Shown piece by piece: positions 47,428 to 57,566 of a DNA stretch of 64,000 nt. The stretch spans positions 1,550,001 through 1,614,000 of the forward strand of contig NC_072814.1 of NCBI RefSeq assembly GCF_003013715.1, given 5' to 3'. Below the pieces are notes generated by a model that saw only the letters and a program-made list of their open reading frames with translations, had not been told where the DNA came from and made no database searches. Source of the DNA: Candidozyma auris. Its lineage: Eukaryota; Ascomycota; Pichiomycetes; Serinales; Metschnikowiaceae. A program made the position numbers and the translations under genes. Position 1 is the stretch's first letter. Each line of letters starts with the position of its first letter.

Positions 47428-49656
47428 CTAGTTACCGCCACCAAAAAATCCCTTCAAGGCATCAAAACCCTCATGGATTATGTCTCCTATGTCATCAGCA
47501 ACAGTCCCTAGATCGTCCATAAGATTGTGTGAGGATTCTTTTTCATCCTCTGACTTGTCTGAGTCCCCTGACTTGTCTGAGTCCCCTGACTCAGGAGACT
47601 CTGAAATTCCCGAAGAGTCCCCTTGCTTCTCAGAATCCTCATCTGAGTCATCAGATGAGCTGTCGTGTTCTGCAGCTTGTGTAATTGCCTGCTCAAAGTC
47701 GCTTGGTTTGGGTAGAGTCTCTGTAGATAAGCTACCAAGCAAAGAATCTTCTGAGATCAAGCTCTTTCCTGGCTTTGTATTACTGCTGACCGTTATCGTC
47801 GTGGCAGCTGTACGCCCGCTTGGTTTTCTCCAGAGCAAGTCGTAAGTTGCATCCTTGACTATGTGACTAACTTCGAAGGATAACCCTGGGTAAACCAGTA
47901 GATCATTCCAGTCCTCTGGAAGACGGCTGCCTTTGGAGATCACAAAGTCATCACTGCCCACAGCAGATCCATTGTTTGGAGAAGGCTTGATTTCGAGCGA
48001 CTCACAAAGTATATTGTAAACATTCGTGTTAGCAAAAGGCAAAACTTTCTTATGATCTGCCAATTTCTGTCTGAAGTAAGGTCCCCTACCCATGAATATT
48101 GCTCTCATGAGAAGCTCGGTATTGTTGTAGCCATGAACTCCCTTTGGAGTGTAATTATTTCCTTTTTCTTTGAAATTCTGATGAGTAGTGATGGCATAAC
48201 CCACTTTTGGCACGACCCAGACCGGAGCCAATCTGTAATTGAATGCATGAGCATCATTCGTACCCCCAAACTGCCATTCTTTGGGGAAGTCTTCTACTTT
48301 GTAGTAACTGAAGCCTGCTCTGATTTTTTCGTCAAGCTTCTTGAAGCCTTCCTCGAGTTCCTTGTACAATTGTTCTGGCGAGACACCCTTCTGTGGTCTC
48401 AAACCGAAGAGGGGCCATCCGTCAATGTGATCAACTTTGGCCAAATCGACAACATCATCGATGAACAAAAGCCTGTCGTTTGATGTTGGTGCCATACCGT
48501 GATCGCTCACAATGACCAAATTCACGATCTCATTCAAGTTCCTGCTCTCGATCTCGTGAAGCATAAGTGCAATGAAATCATCCACATAACGCAAGGCGTC
48601 TGTGAGGTTGGAGCCACTGATTCCAAACTTGTGGCCGTACTGGTCAATTGTAGGAACATAGGTTAGTATGAGCTCGGGTCTCTTCTTGATATCCTCTCGA
48701 TCTAGCCATCCCATGACTCGATCTATCTTTGACGTAAGTAATTCAGTCCCATTATAGCGGTCCACCTCCATGGGTCCATTTTCCCCAATTCCTGGCACCT
48801 CGCTGCCGGGCCACATGTGAACTGCCGACTTGACGCCCTGTTTATGTGCCGTTGTCCAGATGGCTTCACCGCCCCTCCAAAAATCAGGGTCAAGACCTCG
48901 TTTAGGATCCGTATTGACAAACTGTTTCTCTAGTTTTGGATCCCAGAACGTGTTCCCCACTATCCCATGCTCCGAAGGATAGAGTCCTGTGATCAAAGTC
49001 CAGTGGTTGGGGAACGTAGAAGAAGGGAAGGATGGTGTCATGTAAGGAGCACCGTAGTCATTGACCATCATGCTATGAAGTGCTGGCGTTCTTTGAGGTG
49101 AGACATAATGCGGATGAAACCCATCTAGCGACACAATTATCGTTGTGGGGTAAAAAGTGTGTGTACTGTTTGATAGAAGACGCTTGCCAGCGTCAAATTC
49201 ACCCACCTTCTTATCGGAATCCTTGGGATCCCGCCAAAAGTATGCATACGAAAGCCACGTCACAAATAACAGAAACGCCGCCACGGCTACTACCCAATGG
49301 GTTGTCTTCTTTAGCCTGGCCACTTTGCTTTCATTGAGCTTCTGGTTCATGTAGGCCTCGTCTCTAGCATCATCACTATCGCTAATCTCAAACGATTCCG
49401 AGCTGGGTCCGTTTCTGTCCACCATTTCGTATGACTCAGGTCTAAATGCCTCGGGCCCGTTAAAGTACGCTCTCACTTTGTTCCAGAGCCCTCGTGGGTG
49501 CTCATGACTGCGAAGAGCATCTGGATTCTCGTAATCTAGGGGCTCAAGGAACGCTGTATCGGAAGTGTTTTCGAAGAAAGTATCGTCATCTTCTGGGTGA
49601 TCCAAGTCCAGAATCGGAACATCAACGGCGTGAGGTCTACCGTGCTCCACGGGCAT
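47428..49656 (-). CDS. NPP1: Membrane nucleotide pyrophosphatase/phosphodiesterase
   Basis: 742 aa type II membrane protein: an acidic cytoplasmic tail (about 1-118), one membrane anchor (about 121-142, VVAVAAFLLFVTWLSYAYFW) and a large outside domain. The alkaline-phosphatase-fold phosphodiesterase core has the metal Asp in SLDGFHPHYV, the Thr nucleophile in SFPSSTFPNHWT, TYVPTIDQYGHKFG, SDHGMAP, and the late His in GVHGYNN. Yeast Npp1/Npp2 hydrolyse extracellular nucleotides and are induced by phosphate starvation. The C-terminal tail is Ser/Asp-rich with an 18-bp tandem duplication. Npp1 and Npp2 cannot be told apart here. Confidence 0.88.
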   Translation of the reverse strand: MPVEHGRPHAVDVPILDLDHPEDDDTFFENTSDTAFLEPLDYENPDALRSHEHPRGLWNKVRAYFNGPEAFRPESYEMVDRNGPSSESFEISDSDDARDEAYMNQKLNESKVARLKKTTHWVVAVAAFLLFVTWLSYAYFWRDPKDSDKKVGEFDAGKRLLSNSTHTFYPTTIIVSLDGFHPHYVSPQRTPALHSMMVNDYGAPYMTPSFPSSTFPNHWTLITGLYPSEHGIVGNTFWDPKLEKQFVNTDPKRGLDPDFWRGGEAIWTTAHKQGVKSAVHMWPGSEVPGIGENGPMEVDRYNGTELLTSKIDRVMGWLDREDIKKRPELILTYVPTIDQYGHKFGISGSNLTDALRYVDDFIALMLHEIESRNLNEIVNLVIVSDHGMAPTSNDRLLFIDDVVDLAKVDHIDGWPLFGLRPQKGVSPEQLYKELEEGFKKLDEKIRAGFSYYKVEDFPKEWQFGGTNDAHAFNYRLAPVWVVPKVGYAITTHQNFKEKGNNYTPKGVHGYNNTELLMRAIFMGRGPYFRQKLADHKKVLPFANTNVYNILCESLEIKPSPNNGSAVGSDDFVISKGSRLPEDWNDLLVYPGLSFEVSHIVKDATYDLLWRKPSGRTAATTITVSSNTKPGKSLISEDSLLGSLSTETLPKPSDFEQAITQAAEHDSSSDDSDEDSEKQGDSSGISESPESGDSDKSGDSDKSEDEKESSHNLMDDLGTVADDIGDIIHEGFDALKGFFGGGN
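47551..47586 (-). repeat. 18-bp tandem duplication in the NPP1 tail
   Basis: TGACTTGTCTGAGTCCCC occurs twice in direct contact (47551-47568, 47569-47586) and encodes repeated Gly-Asp-Ser-Asp-Lys-Ser units. Confidence 0.93.
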
Positions 49657-50145
49657 TTGCTGAAAGTAGATAGGAGGTTATCTGTGGATAGAGTTCCTGC
49701 GCACTACATAGTTCTTATAAGGGATGGTGATAACCTGGCTTTATAGGTTGCAACTTCGGGGAGTAGAAGCAGATATTAATTTGATTAGTGATTCCAATAC
49801 GCTTTCTGTACTTGGACAAGCGTGTTATGGATCAATCATAATCCTGTGAACGCTTCCATTTAGAATTGTCATTGTTTGCAACCATTCTATATTTGGCTGC
49901 GGAACTACTTAGGAGTGCTGATGCAAAAGTAACGGAGCAGATGGTATGTTTGAATGAGTTGGAAAACTTCAAACTAAAGCTCCACATCATCTGTCTTCCA
50001 TTTAGCCCTGGTTTTACTGTCTAAATCTCCAGATATGTTGTAAATCTTTGCATTCAAGCACTTTATCGGTGCTTCTCGGGCAGAATCACAAAACCACAAG
50101 TTCGGCTACTGTCTTCCTGGAGGACACTCTTCCCTCTCATGCTCA
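49657..50145. other. NPP1-MMS21 intergenic region
   Basis: 489 bp upstream of NPP1. Two near-matches to the recurrent motif occur: TTTGCAACCAT at 49875-49885 and TGGCTGCGGAA at 49894-49904. No gene seen. Confidence 0.55.
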
Positions 50146-50988
50146 TCAGATTCTTACCACGGACTCGTGCTCTCTTTTGTTGGCCCTTCCCATGTACACC
50201 TTCACTCGTAACTTCATTAGCTTATCTGGGCTCAAGTCACTTTCTGTGAGGTATGCGTTACAGCCTGTCACAGGACATGCGTACTTTTCCCTCGTTGCTC
50301 GTATTTGACGAACTATGTGCTCTCTTTCAAAAACATGCATGCATTTTTTCGAAACCACGGGGTCTGAGTAATAGTTGAGCGAGAGTGGATCCTTCAAGGA
50401 GATTTTACCGCCCTCCACAGCCAACTCTTCGTCCACTTGCTCATCCTGTAAAGGATCCTCTGGATTTTGAAGCACAAAAAGTGCGTTTTTGATGTATGAG
50501 AATGCTGGGTCTCTATGGAGAAGTCCTTCTAAATGAGCACCCAGCTTCTCTAGAAGTAGCTCGTCGAGGTTCTCTGAGAAACTGTCGGCGAAATTTCTCT
50601 TCATTAGCTCTTTGCATGAATCATAATTTGATAGTGTCAACGTCAACGTGCTTCTTCTGCCCTCTACAAGTTCCCTGTGTGTATTCTTCATCGCCAGTTG
50701 AAGCGCCTGTAGTTTCACTTTGGCAGAGTAAATCTGCTCATACGACTTTAAAGTGTTGGAGCAGTATATCTGAAATTTATCATTTTGAACTAGATGCGAG
50801 CGTTCACTAGCATATTCGATTAACGACTCGGCGTCGTCCTTGATCTTCTGTAGCTTCTCGTCTAACTCTCGTAGAAGAAGCAAGCTGCCTGAATCTGTGT
50901 TGACTTTGATATCTGCATGAACAGGAATATACGAGGGGAAGTCTTTGAAGTTGGGTAGACCCGTTGCTGCTGCCTCTGTGGAGCTCAT
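50146..50988 (-). CDS. MMS21: SUMO E3 ligase of the SMC5/6 complex
   Basis: 280 aa from the ATG of MSSTEAAATG, close to yeast Mms21 (267 aa); an upstream in-frame ATG would add 30 residues that look like leader. The N-terminal helical part (about 20-150) would bind Smc5. The C-terminal SP-RING (about 200-265) shows DPVVSKKCMHVFEREHI and YACPVTGCNAYL, supplying the Cys/His zinc ligands, followed by LSPDKLMKLRVKVY. Mms21/Nse2 sumoylates SMC and other chromosome proteins in DNA repair. Confidence 0.9.
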   Translation of the reverse strand: MSSTEAAATGLPNFKDFPSYIPVHADIKVNTDSGSLLLLRELDEKLQKIKDDAESLIEYASERSHLVQNDKFQIYCSNTLKSYEQIYSAKVKLQALQLAMKNTHRELVEGRRSTLTLTLSNYDSCKELMKRNFADSFSENLDELLLEKLGAHLEGLLHRDPAFSYIKNALFVLQNPEDPLQDEQVDEELAVEGGKISLKDPLSLNYYSDPVVSKKCMHVFEREHIVRQIRATREKYACPVTGCNAYLTESDLSPDKLMKLRVKVYMGRANKREHESVVRI

Positions 50989-51404
50989 AATGGTAGAATA
51001 GTAGTAGGTTGTACGGTGATAATGACGTAAATAGTTGAGCGCGACTAGATATACACGGCAGGCCACATTAGAGAACAAAGTGAGCCAAAGTCATCTTCAC
51101 AAATGGCGGGAAATTCAGATCACATTGGAGTCTTTATCTTTTATCTATGCTTCTCAGCAGAAATGAAAATTGCTTTTCCAGACGCGTTTCGTCTAGCTTC
51201 CAGTCAGAATGGCTGCAAACTACGCTAATGATACAATTTGGTCCAAGCAGTCAAGGTGTTTGACGCTCAATTCGAACTCTTCTTCATGTAAGCTTCGAGC
51301 TACACATTGCTCCAGATTTAGGTTTTTTACACCGTCACTTTGGTATCCGTAAATTTTTCCGTCTAATATAAAAGAGAAATGAAAGTCTATATCGTTACAC
51401 CCCA
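50989..51404. other. MMS21-GDH intergenic region
   Basis: 416 bp. ATGGCTGCAAA at 51209-51219 lies 221 bp upstream of the MMS21 ATG, in opposite orientation to it. A 61-aa ORF at 51220-51405 is not convincing. Confidence 0.55.
51209..51219 (+). promoter_or_regulatory. ATGGCTGCAAA promoter motif (MMS21)
   Basis: Full match to the recurrent motif. Confidence 0.55.
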
Positions 51405-52772
51405 TTAAAACACATCACCCTGAGCGAACATGGCGTCGGCAACCTTGATGAAACCGGCAATGTTGGCGCCCTTCAACAAGGATGGCAAACCAGAAGCATC
51501 CTTGTCAACAGAGTATTGAACAGCAGTGTCGTAGCAGTTGTCGAAACAAGTGTACATGATGTCCTTCAACTTGGCGTCAACCTCCTCCTGAGTCCAGGTA
51601 ACTCTCTGGGAGTTCTGGGCCATCTCCAAACCAGAAACGGCAACACCACCACAGTTGGCAGCCTTACCTGGAGCGTACCACACACCCTTGGATCTATTGG
51701 CCTCGAACACGTCGATGGCCTCCTTGGTGGAACCCATGTTGGAGCCCTCGGCAATGTAAGCGCAGCCAGCTTCGACCAAGGCCTTGGCTTCCTCACCAGA
51801 AACCTCGTTCTGTGTGGCAGATGGCAATGCAACGTCGACCTGGCCACAGTGGGTCCATGGACGAGCACCGGCAATGTACTCAACCTTGTTGTTGCCGGAG
51901 AAAGCAGAAGCGCTCTCAGAGACGATCTGCTCCAAAGTCTTGAACTTGATCTTGGCAGCGGCAATGGCCTCAACCTGCTCTGGAGTGATACCGTTCTGAG
52001 AGATAATGCAGCCCTTGGAGTCTGAGAGGGAAACGACAATGCCGCCCAACTCAATGACCTTCAATGCAGCGTACTGAGCAACATTACCGGAACCAGAAAT
52101 GGCCACTCTCTTGCCCTTGAAGGACTCCTTACCGTTGGTGGCCTTCTCGATCATCTTCTCGACGTAGTAGACGGTACCGTAACCGGTGGCCTCAGGACGG
52201 ATCAAAGAACCACCCCAGGTCAAGCCTTTACCGGTCAAGACACCAGTGAAGTTGTTCTGCATCGACTTGTAGGCGCCAAAGAGGAAACCAACCTCACGGC
52301 CACCCACACCAATGTCACCAGCAGGCACGTCGGTGTCGGCACCAATGTATCTGGCCAACTGTCTCATGAAAGCAACACAGAATCTTCTGATTTCGGAGTC
52401 GCTTCTGTTTTTAGGGTTGAAGTCAGAACCACCTTTACCACCACCCATGGAGAGGCCGGTCAAGGCGTTCTTGAAGATCTGCTCGTAACCCAAGAACTTG
52501 AGAATAGACAAGTTCACCGTTGGGTGGAATCTGAGACCACCCTTGTATGGGCCCAAGGCAGAGTTGTACTGGACTCTGTAACCGTTGTTGACCTCGATCT
52601 CACCCTTGTCGTTTTCCCAGGCCACTCTGAACTGGATGATTCTCTCGGGCACAGACACCACGGGGATCACCTTCTTGTACTCAGGCTTCTCGGTGAAGAG
52701 AGTCGAGTCCTCGAGGGCAGACAACAACTCGTTGTAGGCTTGCTGGAATTCAGGCTCGTGTGGAAGGACCAT
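51405..52772 (-). CDS. GDH3: NADP-dependent glutamate dehydrogenase
   Basis: 455 aa, nearly identical in layout to yeast Gdh1/Gdh3 (named GDH3 in Candida). It aminates 2-oxoglutarate to glutamate with NADPH, the main ammonium-assimilating step, in the cytosol. Blocks include [17 protein letters not shown] with the substrate Lys, [13 protein letters not shown] with the catalytic Asp, the NADP-fold [12 protein letters not shown] near 245, and NSQRVTW. The length and C-terminal [10 protein letters not shown] match the NADP enzyme, not the much larger NAD-GDH. No CTG codon occurs in the C-terminal part I read. CCAAT and GATAAG sites lie upstream. Confidence 0.96.
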   Translation of the reverse strand: MVLPHEPEFQQAYNELLSALEDSTLFTEKPEYKKVIPVVSVPERIIQFRVAWENDKGEIEVNNGYRVQYNSALGPYKGGLRFHPTVNLSILKFLGYEQIFKNALTGLSMGGGKGGSDFNPKNRSDSEIRRFCVAFMRQLARYIGADTDVPAGDIGVGGREVGFLFGAYKSMQNNFTGVLTGKGLTWGGSLIRPEATGYGTVYYVEKMIEKATNGKESFKGKRVAISGSGNVAQYAALKVIELGGIVVSLSDSKGCIISQNGITPEQVEAIAAAKIKFKTLEQIVSESASAFSGNNKVEYIAGARPWTHCGQVDVALPSATQNEVSGEEAKALVEAGCAYIAEGSNMGSTKEAIDVFEANRSKGVWYAPGKAANCGGVAVSGLEMAQNSQRVTWTQEEVDAKLKDIMYTCFDNCYDTAVQYSVDKDASGLPSLLKGANIAGFIKVADAMFAQGDVF

Positions 52773-54677
52773 GGTGAAAAGCTATGATGATAATATTGAT
52801 GAGAGGAAAGGGATATACGTTCCTGGGAACCCCGTCTTCTTATATGGTCCCGGCAAGGAACTCATCGGGGCCCTGCACCGCTGCCTCGGCAGCTTCCATG
52901 CCCCATTTGCAACTACCCACCTGGAGCCTGTACAGATTTCCCCAATCGTTGATCTCTGGCCAATGGATAAGTGTCGCGCCATCAGTGTACAGCGCCGCCG
53001 CGCCAGGTGCACTTTCTTTTGCCTTTCACTGCGCGCTATCAGCAACAAATCACACCGGGGCAGGCAGAAGAAGAGAAAAAAAAAAAGAGGGCAGAAATGC
53101 GCGCCCTGTAGAACCTCTGTCAGGTGCCCTCCGGTGTGCTTCCTCGCGCTTATCGTCCAACGACCTGGCGCTATTTCGACGGTGCCCCCCACAGGCTCAG
53201 GCTCAGGCTCAACAGGCAAAACCGAGTCGGACTACGAGAAGGTGCCAGGAATTGAGAGCAGAAAATTGGCTGGAGATACGTCGGCGAGGCGTCTAGCATT
53301 CTGGCAGAGATGAAGTCGGTGGCCTTGCTTTGTGGTTGTTTCGGGCCGCCGATTGGAGTTGCCTCTGTTTGACTCTGCCCTGCCCTGGCCATTTGCAGCC
53401 ATTGCACCAGCTGAGACCCCCTCAGTGGGTTCCAGAGAGTGACTTTGTAGGATGATTCTTTTCGGTGATCATTTTAGTGAAGGTACGTTGGTGTAGCTAC
53501 GATGGTAGGTGGGTGCTGCTATTACTTTTTTTTGTTGTTATTCTCTGTGTTTTGCTTAATTCAATAGTTTCATTGGTGGTTGACTCTTGTGGTTGACCAG
53601 TCAGTGAGGTCGCCGGTGTGTACTTAGTGCACCCGAGAGTGGCCGGCGCCTCAGGTGGTCATCGGCACGCCGTTCCCCAATGGGGAAGGGAAGATTCCGA
53701 ACAAGATTTCGCCGGTGCTTCAAAGAAGGCAGCTACAAGGTTTGAGGCATGTGGAAAGCTTGTCCAGATTCTTCATGAGTGATTGGTGCAAGTAGAGGTA
53801 GCGAAGTGCCGTGACTGTCAAGAGAGTCAGCAAAAAGCCCAGATAATTGTTTCTTCGGACAAGACTTGAAATGCACACAAAATTGATCACTTCTTGTGAC
53901 TACAATTCGCTCTGCCCGTGTTGACACTTTTGCCCGCACCATATGGCTGCAAATGGCCCTGACCATCTAGTGTAGTGCAGTGTTCTAAGTGTGATCTTCA
54001 AGAGCCCTGGGCCATGGTATCACAGCCAAACACTGGCTGTACATTCCATTGGCAAAAGTCCTGGTTCCGGGATTTTCCGCCTGGAAAAACTACGGTTTCG
54101 CCGTGTGGAACCCACGTCATCTCACGTATGCATTCTTTGCGGCTATATCTGGCAGACACTATTGGCAGTCGTAGCACGAGACTTTAGAAGGCTGATGTAG
54201 AAGATGTCGACAATTGTGATGGGACATTTGTGGAAGCAGTTAGTAGTTACCTGTAGACTTCTTCGACTATACGATCTTTATCCGGCCACTCTGATTTATA
54301 TAGACGCTGAGTGGCTGCCTGGGTTGCAATTCATATATTGAGGCCTGTTTTCGTTCCCAATATTCACAAGTGGGACGTTATACTACTTCAGATCGACCTA
54401 TATCATCTCTCAGAGTTGACCGATGAACGCAATCTTGTTACTTAAATTAATCAACCCACGGAGAGCACTTGTTGACTGAAAAACTGGACTTGTCATTTTA
54501 AGGAATTGAAGTCATTTCTATAGTGACCCTTTGAACCTCTTATATTCGTAGACTAGGTTGGAGTTCTGCTCAGTTTTTCGCAGCCAATATTCTGAAAGCG
54601 GTGCTGATAATACACCGTGAGACTTCTACGTCTGCTGTATTAATCTTCGTCAAGGCCGGAGAATTCTATGTACAAGT
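52773..54677. other. Intergenic region upstream of GDH
   Basis: 1.9 kb with no convincing gene; the longest ORF is compositional. It holds the GDH promoter sites, a CAGGCT run near 53190, and three recurrent motifs: TTTGCAGCCAT (53392-53402), ATGGCTGCAAA (53943-53953) and TTCGCAGCCAA (54577-54587). Confidence 0.6.
52960..53154 (-). promoter_or_regulatory. GDH promoter: CCAAT plus GATAAG sites
   Basis: CCAAT (52960-52964) is one base from GATAAG (52966-52971), about 190 bp before the ATG, and a second GATAAG lies in reverse at 53149-53154. Hap complex and GATA-factor control of NADP-GDH is established in S. cerevisiae. Confidence 0.6.
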
Positions 54678-56033
54678 TTACTCGTCTTTCTTGTCGAACA
54701 CTTTCATCCGCTGGATTACCCTCTCGTCCACCTCTAGCTCCTGAACCCACTCGCTATTCTTCTTCTTGCCTCTCTCTATCCACTTCTTGGGCCAGTCCAT
54801 CTCCTCTTCGCCGCCCAAGTATTTGTCCTTGTACTGGAATGGTCGGCTTTGACCATCCACAACACGAAGAGTCTCTTGCGAAACCTTCTCCGCGAGGTTT
54901 CTTCTGGTGTAAAATCTATAAATCTTCCACGGTATGTTCGTCACTCCCGAAAGCTTCGGCACAATAAACACTGCTAATGGTTGCTCAAATAGCACTGGAA
55001 CATTGCTATCATTGAGAACAATGCCCTTCATGTTCAACTCTGGAGCCAATGGCGCCTTTGCGTAGTCAACAGGAGCAATGTACGGTTTAGGCACCGGAGG
55101 TAACTTGTCTTTGTCCACGCCATCCTTCTGCCCAAAGTCGTCAATCTCTTCCTCCTTTTTCTCCGTCTTTTCACTCTTGTCTCCATCCTCAATCACCTCA
55201 TCAAGTTGCTTGGGCTCTGGGGGTGGTGGAGGTGGTGCCTCGAGTGGTCCAAGGAGACCCTCATGGACGCCAGTCAAGTACTCCTTGTAAGTGCCTCTTC
55301 CTATACAAAGAACACCGCCTGAAAGATCTAGTTCTTTTGAATCGTCCCTTTCCGGTGAAATCGGCTTGATCACTTTATATAGTCCTAAAACATCCTTGGG
55401 AGAATATAAGTCGTGACGGTCCACAAGCCTTTCTGGCTCTTCTTCTTTCTTCTTACGAAGACTCTTCACCGCATTAGGAACACTCTCCTTGAAGAATTTA
55501 GTCCATGATTTGTTGTAAGCCTCCTGTCTCAATCTCTCTTCCTCTTTAGCTTCTTGCTCAAGGCGCTCTCTTCTCAATTGTCTTATCTTCTCTGCAACCT
55601 CTGAGCGAATGTCACCCTGTCTGGTCTCCGTGAAAACAGTGAAGTCTATGGCTGCAGCATTGAGAATAGGCTTGATGTACCTTCTGAAGTGCTTCAACGA
55701 CTCATCAAGGAAGTCGTTAGGTGGAGGTGCGATGAATATCGTGAGCCTTCTGGGGATCCTATTTGTGTCATAAATCTCCTCGCCCAACTGTTCAACCTGC
55801 TTCATATACTTTTTACGAATTTGCTTTTGCTCATACTTGTCATAGACTATTCCTCCTGCTAGACCGGCCAAGACACCCCAAAAGATCATCCAGTTCCGTG
55901 ATGGAAGAGATATTTTGGGAATACCCATTGCCCTCAAGGCGGGATTGGACCAGCTTTTCTTAGCTGGCTTCTTTGGCCCATCGACATCAACTTTTTTGGC
56001 CAGGTCGCCCGTTTTGTCTGGCCCCTCCGACAT
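54678..56033 (-). CDS. TIM54: TIM22-complex subunit Tim54
   Basis: 451 aa from the ATG of MSEGPDKTGDL; an upstream in-frame ATG would add 21 residues. Tim54 is an inner-membrane subunit of the carrier translocase that inserts multi-spanning proteins. A short N-terminus leads to NPALRAMGIPKISLPSRNWMIFWGVLAG, then one membrane anchor (about 46-66). The intermembrane-space part begins PRRLTIFIAPPPNDFL, with coiled charged stretches near 170-200. The block LPSRNWMIFW...YDKY is nearly the same in yeast Tim54 (478 aa). Confidence 0.95.
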   Translation of the reverse strand: MSEGPDKTGDLAKKVDVDGPKKPAKKSWSNPALRAMGIPKISLPSRNWMIFWGVLAGLAGGIVYDKYEQKQIRKKYMKQVEQLGEEIYDTNRIPRRLTIFIAPPPNDFLDESLKHFRRYIKPILNAAAIDFTVFTETRQGDIRSEVAEKIRQLRRERLEQEAKEEERLRQEAYNKSWTKFFKESVPNAVKSLRKKKEEEPERLVDRHDLYSPKDVLGLYKVIKPISPERDDSKELDLSGGVLCIGRGTYKEYLTGVHEGLLGPLEAPPPPPPEPKQLDEVIEDGDKSEKTEKKEEEIDDFGQKDGVDKDKLPPVPKPYIAPVDYAKAPLAPELNMKGIVLNDSNVPVLFEQPLAVFIVPKLSGVTNIPWKIYRFYTRRNLAEKVSQETLRVVDGQSRPFQYKDKYLGGEEEMDWPKKWIERGKKKNSEWVQELEVDERVIQRMKVFDKKDE

Positions 56034-56348
56034 GATCTGAGATGGGCTTGAATTTGTGTGGTAAATGCGTACAAATATTTTCGTGCGTGTGGGCACCAGC
56101 CTATCATCATGGGATTAAGAATACCTTATATGTACTTTAGACTTATATATTTGAGGACAAAGAGCTCCTATTGCGTTTTGAGGATGGAATAGTTACTGAA
56201 ACAAAGTTTTCGAAGAATTTTATGGTGTTGTTGATTTTTGGTGGTGGAATGTTTGTTCGTATTCATGAGTGTGCCTAAGTTTCGCAGGTTGGCTGCGAAA
56301 TTTTGTACTTGTTACTGATCCTATTATCACCACATCACTTTAACCTAT
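56034..56348. other. TIM54 upstream region
   Basis: 315 bp between TIM54 and the end of ZNG1. TGGCTGCGAAA (56290-56300) lies about 257 bp upstream of the TIM54 ATG and forms a TTCGCA...TGCGAA inverted repeat with 56281-56286. Confidence 0.6.
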
Positions 56349-57566
56349 CTACTCTAAAAACTTGGTTAGCTCAGAGTATAAAGCATCTTCATCGAGCCCT
56401 TTTCCTATAAACACGATCTTGTTGTTCTTGATGCTCTCATGCAAATTTCCTCCCTCAATGATCTCGTAAGTGTCTCTAACGCCTTGAATAACCCTGACAT
56501 CATCACCATGAACCAAAATACCCTTCGTCCTATGAATCTCCACAGTGACTCCGTCGGCCTCATCTTCCCAGAGAACGTGTTGAAGAAACTTCTCCACCTT
56601 TTTAAACCCTGCGCCGTCCTCGAAGAACGGGAAGTCGAGCGTCAAGGTTTTGATTCTATCGTCATGGTACGAAGAGCTCGTAGACAAGCTCACCAGCTGT
56701 GAAAGTTTTTCACTGGAGGCCTCAAACGCATGCAAGTCTAAGATTTTATCTAGATCGATGTCACCATAGGATGTAGTATGAATAGGTGACGACGAATTGA
56801 TGGATTTCACTCTGGAGCGTATCTCCTCGAGTTTCTTCTCATCATCTCGTATTGTGTCGATTTTGTTGATGAGAATTGTGTCAGCTAGTGCTAGCTGTAC
56901 ATGTGCTGTGCTGATCCCCTCCTCTAGCATTCTTCTTTCCAACTCCTTCTTTTCTGGACTGACATCCTCGCTTTCATCCAAAACATGATTGTTCGCTCTA
57001 TGCCAGTGGCCACCAACGTCATCGAGACACTGGATAATGTTAGCTGCGTCCACTACTGTGATTACCCCATCAATGTATACGGTAGATGCGAGTGCATCAT
57101 CTAGCCAGAACATCTCTGCTATAGGTGCTGGGTCGGCAATCCCCGTTGTTTCCAAGAGAATGTAGTCAATCTTGTCCCCTGAATTTTCAATCAAATTTTC
57201 AATGGCCGTTACACCGTTATCCTTGACTGTGCAGCATAGACACCCATTGCCCAAATCTAGCCATTCCTGAACACTCTCGTTCTTCTCTGCATCCTGAATG
57301 GTGACAGACTTTTCTATGGCAGCCGAATCACCAAACTCATTCAATATAATTGCTAAACGCTTCTTGGATTTGCGCCCTATCATCTCCAAAAGGGTTGATT
57401 TGCCTGAGCCCAAGTACCCAGTGATGATGGAGATGGGGATCTTCGATGTGACCTTTGAAGTCTTTGGCTCAAAGCTCTTTGTATCTTCTATTCTCGCCGA
57501 ATGCTCCGGCTTTATGGTGAAATTTTCATCGAGCTCCGTCACGAGCTCAGGAATATCGTCGTCCAT
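56349..57566 (-). CDS. ZNG1: Zinc-regulated GTPase metalloprotein activator (COG0523)
   Basis: 405 aa from the first true ATG (MDDDIPELVTELDEN); the longer frame begins with TTG. Zng1 (yeast YNR029C) is a GTPase that delivers zinc to methionine aminopeptidase 1. The P-loop GYLGSGKST is at 50-58, the metal site GCLCC at about 108-112, ETTGIADPAPI is switch-like, NKID gives the guanine site, and the C-terminal CobW_C domain begins near 280. The start-proximal IPELV resembles the N-terminal CPELVPI docking motif of human ZNG1, with Ile in place of Cys. Confidence 0.92.
   Translation of the reverse strand: MDDDIPELVTELDENFTIKPEHSARIEDTKSFEPKTSKVTSKIPISIITGYLGSGKSTLLEMIGRKSKKRLAIILNEFGDSAAIEKSVTIQDAEKNESVQEWLDLGNGCLCCTVKDNGVTAIENLIENSGDKIDYILLETTGIADPAPIAEMFWLDDALASTVYIDGVITVVDAANIIQCLDDVGGHWHRANNHVLDESEDVSPEKKELERRMLEEGISTAHVQLALADTILINKIDTIRDDEKKLEEIRSRVKSINSSSPIHTTSYGDIDLDKILDLHAFEASSEKLSQLVSLSTSSSYHDDRIKTLTLDFPFFEDGAGFKKVEKFLQHVLWEDEADGVTVEIHRTKGILVHGDDVRVIQGVRDTYEIIEGGNLHESIKNNKIVFIGKGLDEDALYSELTKFLE

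Noticed and set aside
52771..53313. 180-aa ORF divergent from GDH
   Set aside because: Overlaps the GDH start and its promoter sites; composition is random and Arg/Lys-rich from an A run.
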